From Bacteroidales bacterium UBA5287 (GTDB lineage Bacteria; Bacteroidota; Bacteroidia; Bacteroidales; Dysgonomonadaceae): a stretch of 64,000 nucleotides of DNA. Shown here one piece after another: positions 35,790-44,369 of this stretch. The stretch spans positions 49,956-113,955 of the forward strand of contig DHSL01000025.1 of assembly GCA_002411345.1 (NCBI GenBank), given 5' to 3'. The notes below the pieces were generated by a model, which was not told the origin of the DNA, made no database searches, and worked only from the letters and a program-made list of their open reading frames with translations. Positions within the stretch are counted from its first letter, which is position 1. Each line of letters starts with the position of its first letter. Position numbers and translations under genes: made by a program.

Positions 35790-38700
35790 ATGTATTTAAA
35801 ATCAAAATCAAGCATGAATGCTTTCCTGATAACATTGTTGTCGGGACTGCTATGGATTATGTCGGCTAGCGCCCAAACGGGTTCGCCGATAGATGTGCGT
35901 GGTACTGTAAAGGATATTGCCGGCGACCCAATAATCGGCGTCAATGTTTTATTGCAGGGAACAACTACAGGTACAGTTACCGATTATGATGGTAACTTTA
36001 TATTGAAGGCTCCCTCAAACGGGGTGCTGGAATTGAGTTACATAGGGTATAAGTCGCAAAATGTTCAAATCAACAACCAAACTTTCATCCAAATAGTATT
36101 GGAAGAGGATACTGAAATTTTGGAAGAATTGGTGGTAATTGGCTATGGTACAGTTAAAAAGGATGATGCTACAGGATCTGTTGTTGCAGTAGATGCAACA
36201 AAAATAAACAGAGGCTTGGCTACTTCTCCTTCTGATCTGTTGGCTGGACAGGTGGCTGGATTGAGCGTGATCTCTGCTGGTGGAGCTCCGGGGTCTTCTG
36301 CAAATATTCGTATTCGTGGAGGTTCTTCAATGTCGGCAAGTAATGATCCTTTGATCGTAATCGATGGCGTACCGGTGGATAATACTTCTGGAGTAAGCGG
36401 AATGTCTAACCCTCTAAGCACTATAAACTCTAATGATATTGAAACATTTACTGTGCTCAAAGATGCTTCGGCTACGGCTATTTACGGTTCACGTGCTTCT
36501 AATGGGGTAATTATTATTACAACCAAAAAGGGACAAATGGGAAAGATGAAATTGGCTTATAATGGTAACTTCTCAGTAAGCTCAAGAACTGGATCGGTCG
36601 ACGTAATGGACGCTCCTACTTTTAGAAATTATGTTATCAACTCATTTGGCGAAGATAGCCAACAGGCAGCTGCATTGGGTAACACGGTAACAAATTGGCA
36701 GAATCAAATTTTTAGAGTGTCTGCAAGTACCGACCATAACCTAAGTGCTTCTGGTAGCGTGGGAAAAATTCTTCCTTATCGCGTATCGGCAGGATATACA
36801 AACGAAAATGGTATCCTTAAAACATCAAATCTGGAAAGATTCACAGGAAGCGTAAATCTTAATCCTTCTTTCTTCGATAATCAGCTAAAAGTGCAATTGA
36901 ACGCAAAAGGTATGTACATCACTAACCGCTTTGCTGATCAGGGGGCAATCAACTCGGCAACGCAATTTGACCCGACAATGCCTGTGTATTCACAAACTGA
37001 TTCTCCTTACGGAAATGGATATCACATGACGCTCCGACCAGCAGGAACTCCAATCGATATCGCATTGGCTAACCCTCTGGCAATACTGGAACAGAAACAC
37101 GACAATTCAAAAGTATATAGAAGCATTGGAAATCTTCAACTTGACTACCTTCTACCTTTCCTCGAAGGACTTAGAGCTAACCTCAACATGGGTTATGATA
37201 TTTCTAAGAGTAATGGGGATGTGATTATTGAAGATAACTCACCAATGACCTACACTTGGGGAAACTACAAATCTGGATGGGGAGAAAACTCTACTTACAG
37301 CCAAAATAAAAGAAATACGTTATTAGATTTTTATCTGAATTACAACAAAGAGGTTGGTGTTAACCGATTTGACCTGATGGGTGGCTATTCTTGGCAACAT
37401 TTCTACAACAAAACAGAAAATACTTATCCATACTCGGCTGCAAAGGCTACTGAAACTGGTAATATGTTTTATAAAGATGGTAACGAATACGCGTCGGAAA
37501 GCTACGTAATCTCTTTCTTCGGACGTTTTAACTACTCTCTTCTGGATCGATATCTGCTCACTCTAACGCTTCGTAACGACGGTTCTTCTCGATTCAGCCC
37601 GGACAACAAATGGGGACTTTTCCCATCGGCTGCATTCGCATGGAAAATTATTAATGAACCTTTCATGGCGGGTGCTGAAAACGTAATGTCCGACCTGAAA
37701 CTGAGACTGGGTTATGGTGTTACCGGACAACAGAACTTGGGCAGTGGCGACTATCCTTGGATGGGACGTTACAGCTATAGTCAGGCTGGGGCTAATTATT
37801 TCTTCGGCGACCAAATGGTACCGCTAATTCGACCATTGGCTTATGATCAGAATCTTAAATGGGAAGAAACAGCTACATATAACGCTGGACTTGATTATGG
37901 CTTCCTTAATAATCGAATCAATGGGGCTGTTGATGTTTATTATCGCAAAACTACCGACTTGCTCAATACTGTTGGAATTGCTGCTGGAACAAATTTCAGT
38001 AACCAATTACTTACAAATGTAGGCGAACTTGAGAACAAAGGTATTGAATTTACAATCACCGGCAGACCGATTGTAAGCAGGGACTGGAACTGGAACCTGA
38101 GCTACAACGTTACGTATAATCAGAACCGTATCACTAAACTGACTATCAATGACGACCCAAGTTATGTGGGTGTTCGTTTTGGTGGAATCGATGGTGGAAC
38201 GGGAAACAATATTGCTATACATAGCGTAAACTACCCGGCTAACTCATTCTATGTGTACGAGCAGGTATATAACCAGGCTGGCAAACCACTTGATGGTGTT
38301 TATGTAGATCAAAATGCTGATGGAGCAATCAACGAACAAGATCTTATTGTTTATAAAAACTCTGCACCGGATGTATTCATGGGCTTTTCTTCACAATTAT
38401 CCTATAAAAGGATTGATTTCAATTTCTCTTTAAGGGCTAATATTGGTAATTATGCTTATAACAATATTCAATCTAATCGCGAATCAAAGAATACAACTTA
38501 TGACCCGTCTGGTTGGCTAAAGAATAGAGTAAATAGCGCTACATATACTAATTTTGATGCAGTACAATATCAATCAAGCTATTATATTCAAAACGCTTCA
38601 TTCGTAAAAATGGACAACATCTCTTTAGGGTATAATTTTACTCATATCCTAAAAAATAATCAATCTGGAAGAATCCATTTTACTGTACAAAATCCGTTTG

Positions 38701-38810
38701 TTATTACCAAATATGCTGGACTTGATCCCGAATTTACCAATAATGGTATTGACAATAATATCTATCCGCACCCACGAGTTTTCATCTTGGGACTTAATTT
38801 AAATTTTTAA
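35790..38810 (+). CDS. SusC/RagA family TonB-linked outer-membrane transporter
   Basis: A 1006-residue TonB-dependent barrel that imports oligosaccharides bound by its SusD partner. Signal peptide to about residue 29 (LLWIMSASAQ). A carboxypeptidase-like regulatory domain follows (about 36-110: GTVKDIAGDPIIGVNV, GTVTDYDGNF). The TonB-box region and plug start at ELVVIGYGTVKKDDATGSV (about 114-132); SNDPLIVIDGVPV and ASATAIYGSRASNGVI are the family plug motifs. The barrel fills the remainder and ends GLNLNF with terminal Phe. ATG at 35790 is used; 35814 is an alternative. First gene of the PUL operon. Confidence 0.96.
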   Translation: MYLKSKSSMNAFLITLLSGLLWIMSASAQTGSPIDVRGTVKDIAGDPIIGVNVLLQGTTTGTVTDYDGNFILKAPSNGVLELSYIGYKSQNVQINNQTFIQIVLEEDTEILEELVVIGYGTVKKDDATGSVVAVDATKINRGLATSPSDLLAGQVAGLSVISAGGAPGSSANIRIRGGSSMSASNDPLIVIDGVPVDNTSGVSGMSNPLSTINSNDIETFTVLKDASATAIYGSRASNGVIIITTKKGQMGKMKLAYNGNFSVSSRTGSVDVMDAPTFRNYVINSFGEDSQQAAALGNTVTNWQNQIFRVSASTDHNLSASGSVGKILPYRVSAGYTNENGILKTSNLERFTGSVNLNPSFFDNQLKVQLNAKGMYITNRFADQGAINSATQFDPTMPVYSQTDSPYGNGYHMTLRPAGTPIDIALANPLAILEQKHDNSKVYRSIGNLQLDYLLPFLEGLRANLNMGYDISKSNGDVIIEDNSPMTYTWGNYKSGWGENSTYSQNKRNTLLDFYLNYNKEVGVNRFDLMGGYSWQHFYNKTENTYPYSAAKATETGNMFYKDGNEYASESYVISFFGRFNYSLLDRYLLTLTLRNDGSSRFSPDNKWGLFPSAAFAWKIINEPFMAGAENVMSDLKLRLGYGVTGQQNLGSGDYPWMGRYSYSQAGANYFFGDQMVPLIRPLAYDQNLKWEETATYNAGLDYGFLNNRINGAVDVYYRKTTDLLNTVGIAAGTNFSNQLLTNVGELENKGIEFTITGRPIVSRDWNWNLSYNVTYNQNRITKLTINDDPSYVGVRFGGIDGGTGNNIAIHSVNYPANSFYVYEQVYNQAGKPLDGVYVDQNADGAINEQDLIVYKNSAPDVFMGFSSQLSYKRIDFNFSLRANIGNYAYNNIQSNRESKNTTYDPSGWLKNRVNSATYTNFDAVQYQSSYYIQNASFVKMDNISLGYNFTHILKNNQSGRIHFTVQNPFVITKYAGLDPEFTNNGIDNNIYPHPRVFILGLNLNF

Positions 38811-38822
38811 TACTTGATAATT

Positions 38823-40451
38823 ATGAAGACAGTTAAAACATATACAGTTTTATTTATCGTCGCATTCAGCTTGTTGGTCACCGGACTCACTTCCTGCCTC
38901 GACGATTTGAATACTATTCCTCTCGACCCGGAGGAACTGGTCTCGGATGTAGTTTTCGGAGATGAAATAGGTCCATACCAAGAACTGTTGGCCAAAATCT
39001 ATGCAGGTATGGCCATCAGCGGTAACAGTGGTGGTGATGGCGATCCCGATGTTGCTGGTGTGGATGGCGGCAGCCAGGCATCTTTCCTTAGAGGTCTGTG
39101 GAATCTTCAACAATTACCTACCGACGAAGCACTCTGTGCATGGAATGATGTGGGTATCCCTGACCTGAATTACATTACATGGACTTCAAGTAATGTTTTC
39201 ATTAAAGGATTTTATTATCGTCTGTACTACCAGATAAATCTTGCAAATGCTCTACTCAGAGAAACTACCGAAGATAAACTAACTTCAAGAGGGGTAAGCC
39301 AATCTGATCAAGATAAAATAAAAAGCTATCGTGCCGAAGCTCGTTTCTTGCGTGCACTTTCTTACTATTATCTTCTGGATATGTTTAGAAATGTTCCTTT
39401 CGTGAACGAAGATAGCCCGGTTGGAAGCACTCTGCCTCCACAAATTATGGCTGCAGATCTTTTTGACTATATCGAAAAAGAACTCATTGAATGTGAACCT
39501 GACATGCTTGACCCAATCGTTGGTTACGATACATCAAACTACGGACGCGCACATAAAGCAGCCAACTGGTCACTTCTCTCACGTTTATATCTGAATGCTG
39601 AAATCTACACAGGACAACAAAAATATACCGAGAGTATCACTTATAGTAAAAAAGTTCTTACTCAAAGCTATCAACTTGATCCTGTTTACGCTAATGTCTT
39701 TAAGGCTGATAATCACAAATCACCTGAAATGATTTTCCCTATCCGTTACGAAGGTGAAGATACACAAACTTGGGGTGGAATGACATTCTTATTAAGTAGC
39801 ACAGAACCTTCCGACTTGCAAGCTGAAGTGAATGCTGTTGGCGCATGGCAAGGTAACCGCGCTACAAGTGCGATACTAAAGACTTTTGAAAGGGAATATC
39901 AACATCAAACAGATAACCGTTTCTCAATGGTTCGTATCGACAAAACAAAGAATTATGAAATTACTGATCCTTCTCTTTTCACCGACAATGGAATTCCAGT
40001 GGTTAAATTCTACAATAGAAACAGTGATGGAACCTTGCCTCCAAGCAATATTGCATTTACTGATTTTCCTCTCTTCAGATTGGGAGAAATCTATCTTAAT
40101 TATGCCGAAGCAGTATTAAGAGGTGGTACCGGAGGTGATGCTGCAACAGCGTTACAACTTGTGAACAATCTGCGTAAACGCGGATATACCGATGATACTG
40201 CTGCAACAATTATAGCGGGTGAACTTACATTAAATTATATATTGGACGAAAGAGGACGTGAGTTTTTCTATGAAGCTCAGCGTCGTACAGATCTAATTCG
40301 TTTTGGAAAGCTTACGGGATCTTCATATCTCTGGCCTTGGAAAGGAAATGTAGCAGAAGGTAAATCAGTTGCTGAACATTTTAATGTATTCCCTATTCCT
40401 GCTGACGATATGGGTGCAAATGAGAATCTTAAGCAAAATACGGGATATTGA
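38823..40451 (+). CDS. SusD/RagB family glycan-binding lipoprotein
   Basis: The surface lid lipoprotein that pairs with SusC, 542 residues. The lipobox LTSC (Cys25) is followed by LDD, in line with surface export. Helical SusD features: YRLYYQINLANALLRET, AEARFLRALSYYYLLDMF near 165-182, FRLGEIYLNYAEAVLRGG, and a C-terminal ILDERGREFFYEAQRRTDLIRF-type stretch (read in part), all diagnostic for the family. It starts 12 bp after susC. Which sugar it binds cannot be read from the sequence. Confidence 0.95.
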   Translation: MKTVKTYTVLFIVAFSLLVTGLTSCLDDLNTIPLDPEELVSDVVFGDEIGPYQELLAKIYAGMAISGNSGGDGDPDVAGVDGGSQASFLRGLWNLQQLPTDEALCAWNDVGIPDLNYITWTSSNVFIKGFYYRLYYQINLANALLRETTEDKLTSRGVSQSDQDKIKSYRAEARFLRALSYYYLLDMFRNVPFVNEDSPVGSTLPPQIMAADLFDYIEKELIECEPDMLDPIVGYDTSNYGRAHKAANWSLLSRLYLNAEIYTGQQKYTESITYSKKVLTQSYQLDPVYANVFKADNHKSPEMIFPIRYEGEDTQTWGGMTFLLSSTEPSDLQAEVNAVGAWQGNRATSAILKTFEREYQHQTDNRFSMVRIDKTKNYEITDPSLFTDNGIPVVKFYNRNSDGTLPPSNIAFTDFPLFRLGEIYLNYAEAVLRGGTGGDAATALQLVNNLRKRGYTDDTAATIIAGELTLNYILDERGREFFYEAQRRTDLIRFGKLTGSSYLWPWKGNVAEGKSVAEHFNVFPIPADDMGANENLKQNTGY

Positions 40452-40480
40452 TTGGTCATTAATGAATTATTAAACAAGAA

Positions 40481-41626
40481 ATGATGATGAAAACATATAA
40501 AATCATAGTATTACTAGCCTTTCTGGGACTCTTATGGTCGTGCCAGGAAGATGAGAAAGTTGTACTGCAGCAACCGGACAGTTTTGTTCTAAATGTACCA
40601 AAATATGCATCTGGTATTTACGACTTGAAAAATACGGAAACTATCGAGTTTACAACCTCTCAACCAAATTATGGGTTTACGGCTGCAGCAAATTACAGCG
40701 TGGAAGTTTCACTTAATCAAGACTTTTCTGAAGCAGTGAGTCTTCCGGGAACTTATACTACTGCAAAATTTAATATCAATGCTGCCGATCTGGCTTTAGC
40801 ACTGGTTGGTATGCTTGGCATCACAGATGAAAATGATTATCCTACTGAACCACATCCACTATATGTGCGACTTTCTTCTGAACTTAATGCAAAGCATGAT
40901 GGAGCAGTAAAATCAAACATTATTACTCTTCCTAAGGTCAAAGGTTATTTCGCACTCGATCCGATGGTTATGCCGGAAAACATGTACATCATTGGTAACG
41001 TTGCTGGTAACTGGAGTTGGGACGGAGCTACAAAGATGGTACCGGTATGGGGAACCCCGGGAAAATTCTGGGCAATTCAATATCTAGGAAAGACTGACGG
41101 AGGCGATAATGCTCAAATCAAGTTTAACTCTGCAAAAGCATGGGACGGCAATGAGTTTGGTTATGCAAATACTGAAATAAATGTAAATGGTACAGCTGAT
41201 CCTGCTACATCTGATGCAGGAGGAAATATCGGCATTGGTAATCCAGGTTGGTATATCGTGGTTGTGACAACTACAATAAATGGACGATCCTATGAATATG
41301 CAGTAGATTTCTACCCACCAAATGTACAACTACAAGGACAAACTGCAGGTGGTAACTGGGATACATCTGATGAGAAATATCGCTTTACTGTACCAGCTCT
41401 CTCTATAGGTGCAGATGCCTCATTTGTATCTCCCGCATTCACAAATACAGGAGAAGTTCGCGCTAGCATCAAGCTTCCTGGACATGAGTGGTGGCACACT
41501 GAATTCCTGGTATTCGATGGAATATTTGTTCCACGCGGAGCTGGCGGTGACCAAGATCGAATAACAGGAAATGCTGGACAAAAACTGTATATAAACTTTA
41601 CCAAAAATACCGGTAAAATAGAATAA
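40481..41626 (+). CDS. SusE-like outer-membrane glycan-binding lipoprotein
   Basis: A 381-residue surface lipoprotein: lipobox LLWSC (Cys21) followed by QEDEK, a SusE-type Ig-like domain (about 30-150, with the typical ETIEFTTSQPNYGFTAAANY), then two starch-module-like domains (about 165-270, opening MYIIGNVAGNWSWD, and 275-381). The aromatic-rich loops (NWSWDGATKMVPVW, HEWWHTEF) would fit sugar stacking. Closest in role to SusE of the starch system. Probably helps capture the polymer; ligand inferred from context only. A stable hairpin follows it inside the operon. Confidence 0.88.
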   Translation: MMMKTYKIIVLLAFLGLLWSCQEDEKVVLQQPDSFVLNVPKYASGIYDLKNTETIEFTTSQPNYGFTAAANYSVEVSLNQDFSEAVSLPGTYTTAKFNINAADLALALVGMLGITDENDYPTEPHPLYVRLSSELNAKHDGAVKSNIITLPKVKGYFALDPMVMPENMYIIGNVAGNWSWDGATKMVPVWGTPGKFWAIQYLGKTDGGDNAQIKFNSAKAWDGNEFGYANTEINVNGTADPATSDAGGNIGIGNPGWYIVVVTTTINGRSYEYAVDFYPPNVQLQGQTAGGNWDTSDEKYRFTVPALSIGADASFVSPAFTNTGEVRASIKLPGHEWWHTEFLVFDGIFVPRGAGGDQDRITGNAGQKLYINFTKNTGKIE

Positions 41627-41639
41627 TTGCTCTAACCAG

Positions 41640-41667
41640 GAAACCTCTTTCAATAGAGAGAGGTTTC
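41640..41667 (+). promoter_or_regulatory. Intra-operon hairpin between the SusE- and SusF-like genes
   Basis: A 12-bp stem with one G-U (GAAACCTCTTTC at 41640-41651, GAGAGAGGTTTC at 41656-41667) and an AATA tetraloop. There is no proper U run after it, so an mRNA-stability or processing element setting the level of the upstream genes is more likely than full termination. Confidence 0.6.
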
Positions 41668-41685
41668 TTACATAAAAATATCACT

Positions 41686-43119
41686 ATGAATCATAAAATA
41701 TATCTTTTTGTAACGCTGCTCTTAGCTATACTATTCAGTGCATGTGATGATGTCTATGATCATGTATCCGCACCACCACAAGCATATGATCAAGAAGCAG
41801 CACAAACGGTAAATGGATTTACATTTACTTTGGGATCGGGACTTTCTTCCGCAGTAGTTTTAACAGAGGAGAATCTGGAGAATGAAACTAAGCTTGAGGC
41901 CATCAAAACAACTGCTACACCAGCTATGGCCGAAGGAGCAACAGTCAAGTTCATTGTAGAAGCTTCCAAAACAGCCGATTTCGCAACAACAATAGTATTA
42001 CCTTCCGTTAGTAATCAAAGTATTGCTACCATTAGTGCTGTCGATTTAAACGAGGTTGTTAAGAGCCTTTATGGAAAAGCACCAAATGCAAGAACGATCC
42101 ATTTACGTGCAACATACTATATAGTTGACGGCACCTCATCTACTCAGATGCCAGATCGAGTGACATTTAATCCTATAACCGTAACGCCAGTTGGTCCTGT
42201 TATTGAGACCGGGTATTATTTAATTGGTGATATAAATGGATGGAACATTGGAAATCTAAATGATTACAAATTCAACCACAGTGGTAAAGATGTATATGAA
42301 GATCCTTTCTTCACAATATTGGTTGAAAACGTTACAGGTTATTTCAAGATTGTACCAAAATCGAGTAAAGATGCAGCTTCTTGGGATGGTGTATTAGGTA
42401 ATCCTATAGATGGAAATACTGAATTATCAGGTGACATCATTCTTAAAGATGCGCAAGCAATGCGTGTTACTGAGCCGGGATGGGTAAAAATCACCCTAAA
42501 CATGATGGAGTATACCTATTCCATTGAAATTATCGGTGAAATGAACTTAACGCTCTATGTTCCTGGCGGTCACCAAGGATGGAGTCCTGCAACGGCCCCC
42601 ACTCTATATAGTAGAAATTTAAACTTTATTTATGATGGATACGTGTACTTTAGCACCGCAGGAACTGAGTTCAAGTTTACCTCAAAACCTGGTTGGGATG
42701 GTATCAATTATGGAAATGGAGGTGACGGCACATTATCTACTGACGGAGGAGCCGGCAACCTAACTGTTAGTGAACCTGGTTATTACAAGTTAACTGCTGA
42801 TCTCTCGGGATCACCTTACAAATATTCAACAGTCAAGACTGAATGGGGATTAATTGGTAACGCAACAACAGGTGGCTGGGACGCTTCCACTCCGATGAGC
42901 TTTGATCCTGCAACAGGATTATGGTCAGTTACAACATCACTATCAGCAGGCGAGATGAAATTCCGTGCCAATAATGGTTGGGATATCAATCTTGGTGGTG
43001 CTTTGAGTAATCTTGGTTACGGTGGTGATAATATACCAATATCAGAAGCAGGGGCATACAAAATCACCCTTGATCTATCAAACTCAAAGAGTTATAAGGC
43101 GACAATTGTAAAACAATAA
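41686..43119 (+). CDS. SusF-like multidomain glycan-binding lipoprotein
   Basis: A 477-residue surface lipoprotein: lipobox LFSAC (Cys20) followed by DDVYD, an N-terminal SusE/F-type domain (about 35-165) and three repeated starch-module-like domains, about 175-280 (YYLIGDINGWN), 285-380 (LYVPGGHQGWSP) and 385-477 (WGLIGNATTGGWD). Each repeat ends in an EPGYYKLT- or EAGAYKIT-type strand (the first is EPGWVKIT), showing the internal repetition. It would multiply glycan contacts at the surface. The domain count parallels SusF of B. thetaiotaomicron. Confidence 0.88.
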   Translation: MNHKIYLFVTLLLAILFSACDDVYDHVSAPPQAYDQEAAQTVNGFTFTLGSGLSSAVVLTEENLENETKLEAIKTTATPAMAEGATVKFIVEASKTADFATTIVLPSVSNQSIATISAVDLNEVVKSLYGKAPNARTIHLRATYYIVDGTSSTQMPDRVTFNPITVTPVGPVIETGYYLIGDINGWNIGNLNDYKFNHSGKDVYEDPFFTILVENVTGYFKIVPKSSKDAASWDGVLGNPIDGNTELSGDIILKDAQAMRVTEPGWVKITLNMMEYTYSIEIIGEMNLTLYVPGGHQGWSPATAPTLYSRNLNFIYDGYVYFSTAGTEFKFTSKPGWDGINYGNGGDGTLSTDGGAGNLTVSEPGYYKLTADLSGSPYKYSTVKTEWGLIGNATTGGWDASTPMSFDPATGLWSVTTSLSAGEMKFRANNGWDINLGGALSNLGYGGDNIPISEAGAYKITLDLSNSKSYKATIVKQ

Positions 43120-43129
43120 ACCATTAATC

Positions 43130-43161
43130 AAAAAAGCGCGGCCTAAAAACCGTGTTTTTTT
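43130..43161 (+). terminator. Partial terminator between the SusF-like and GH53 genes
   Basis: A 12-bp stem with two G-U pairs (43130-43141 with 43150-43161), 8-nt loop and T7 at the end of the stem. Because the next gene lies 30 bp on with no clear promoter, it probably lets part of the transcription through. Confidence 0.6.
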
Positions 43162-43190
43162 GGCTATTATAGCTTAAAAAAGCATCGACG

Positions 43191-44228
43191 ATGAAAAGAA
43201 CAATCATAATCTGTTTATCTCTCATAATGATCTGCTTACTCTCATGTAATCAAGTAGAAGAAGAAAACAAGGTTGAAAGTTCTTTTGCTCATGGTGCAGA
43301 TATCAGTTGGCTTCCACAGATGGAAGCCGGAGGTTACATCTTCTACAATGACAAAGGCGATGCCGAAGATTGTTTCAAGATACTCAAAGATCATGGTATC
43401 AATGCCGTACGTTTGCGCACATGGGTAAATCCATCAACTGATCCTCACAGTGGTCACTGTAGTGCCGAAGAAACAATTGCCTTAGCTCAACGTGCAAAAA
43501 ACTGGGGAATGCGTGTAATGATCAATTTTCATTACAGCGATAGTTGGGCAGATCCCGGGAAACAGAACAAACCCAAAGACTGGGAAGGTCTCGACTTCAA
43601 TCAATTGAAAAAAGCATTACATGAATATACCAAAGAAGTAATGAAAGGATTGAAGGATGCAGGTGTTACACCTGAATGGGTACAAATAGGAAATGAGATC
43701 CCTGCCGGGATGATTTATCCTGACGGGCACACCGACAACTGGTCACAGTTGGCAGAACTTATCAATGAAGGATATACTGCTGTTAAAGAAGTTAATCCCG
43801 ATACAAAAGTAATACTTCATGTAGATCAGGGCAATAATAACGAACGATTTCGTTGGTGGTTTGACAATGCTTCGAAGTACAATGTAAAATATGATATCAT
43901 TGGGATGTCCTTTTATCCCTATTGGTTAGAAGGAAAACCCGACTATAAAGAAATCATAAACGATCTTGGCTATAATCTGAAAGATATGACCGATCGTTAT
44001 AAAAAAGAAGTAATGGTAGTAGAAGTGGGAGGTGAAGACAACAAACCTCAAAACACCTATGAAATGTTGCGTGCAGTTATTGAAAATGTAAAAGCCGTGC
44101 CAAATAATAATGGACTTGGCGTTTTTTATTGGGAGCCAGAGGGAGCCCGTTCGTGGAGTCATTATGCACTTAGTGCATGGGGTGATGACGGTCGCTCGAC
44201 CAAAGCACTCGATGCTTTTATTGATTAA
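43191..44228 (+). CDS. GH53 endo-beta-1,4-galactanase-type lipoprotein
   Basis: A 345-residue glycoside hydrolase of family 53, whose known members cleave beta-1,4-galactan (type I arabinogalactan side chains of pectin). Lipobox LLSC (Cys19), followed by NQVEEE, so probably surface exposed. FAHGADISWLPQMEAGG near 32-48 and AVRLRTWVNP (72-81) are family signatures. Acid/base Glu169 is in VQIGNEIPAGM and nucleophile Glu278 in VVEVGGE, both intact. It sits among SusE/F-like and GH13 genes, which is odd for a galactanase. A shifted specificity cannot be excluded. Confidence 0.92.
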   Translation: MKRTIIICLSLIMICLLSCNQVEEENKVESSFAHGADISWLPQMEAGGYIFYNDKGDAEDCFKILKDHGINAVRLRTWVNPSTDPHSGHCSAEETIALAQRAKNWGMRVMINFHYSDSWADPGKQNKPKDWEGLDFNQLKKALHEYTKEVMKGLKDAGVTPEWVQIGNEIPAGMIYPDGHTDNWSQLAELINEGYTAVKEVNPDTKVILHVDQGNNNERFRWWFDNASKYNVKYDIIGMSFYPYWLEGKPDYKEIINDLGYNLKDMTDRYKKEVMVVEVGGEDNKPQNTYEMLRAVIENVKAVPNNNGLGVFYWEPEGARSWSHYALSAWGDDGRSTKALDAFID

Positions 44229-44369
44229 GATTACGAGTCTTGATTCGCATTATGATTCGTGCTTTCAAACAGTTATTGTGTGCATAAATGAAAACAATGT
44301 AAGACCTGATATTCAGTAGTTTTCGCACTAACATGTTACATGATATAATAACAAAACAGATAAAACAAA

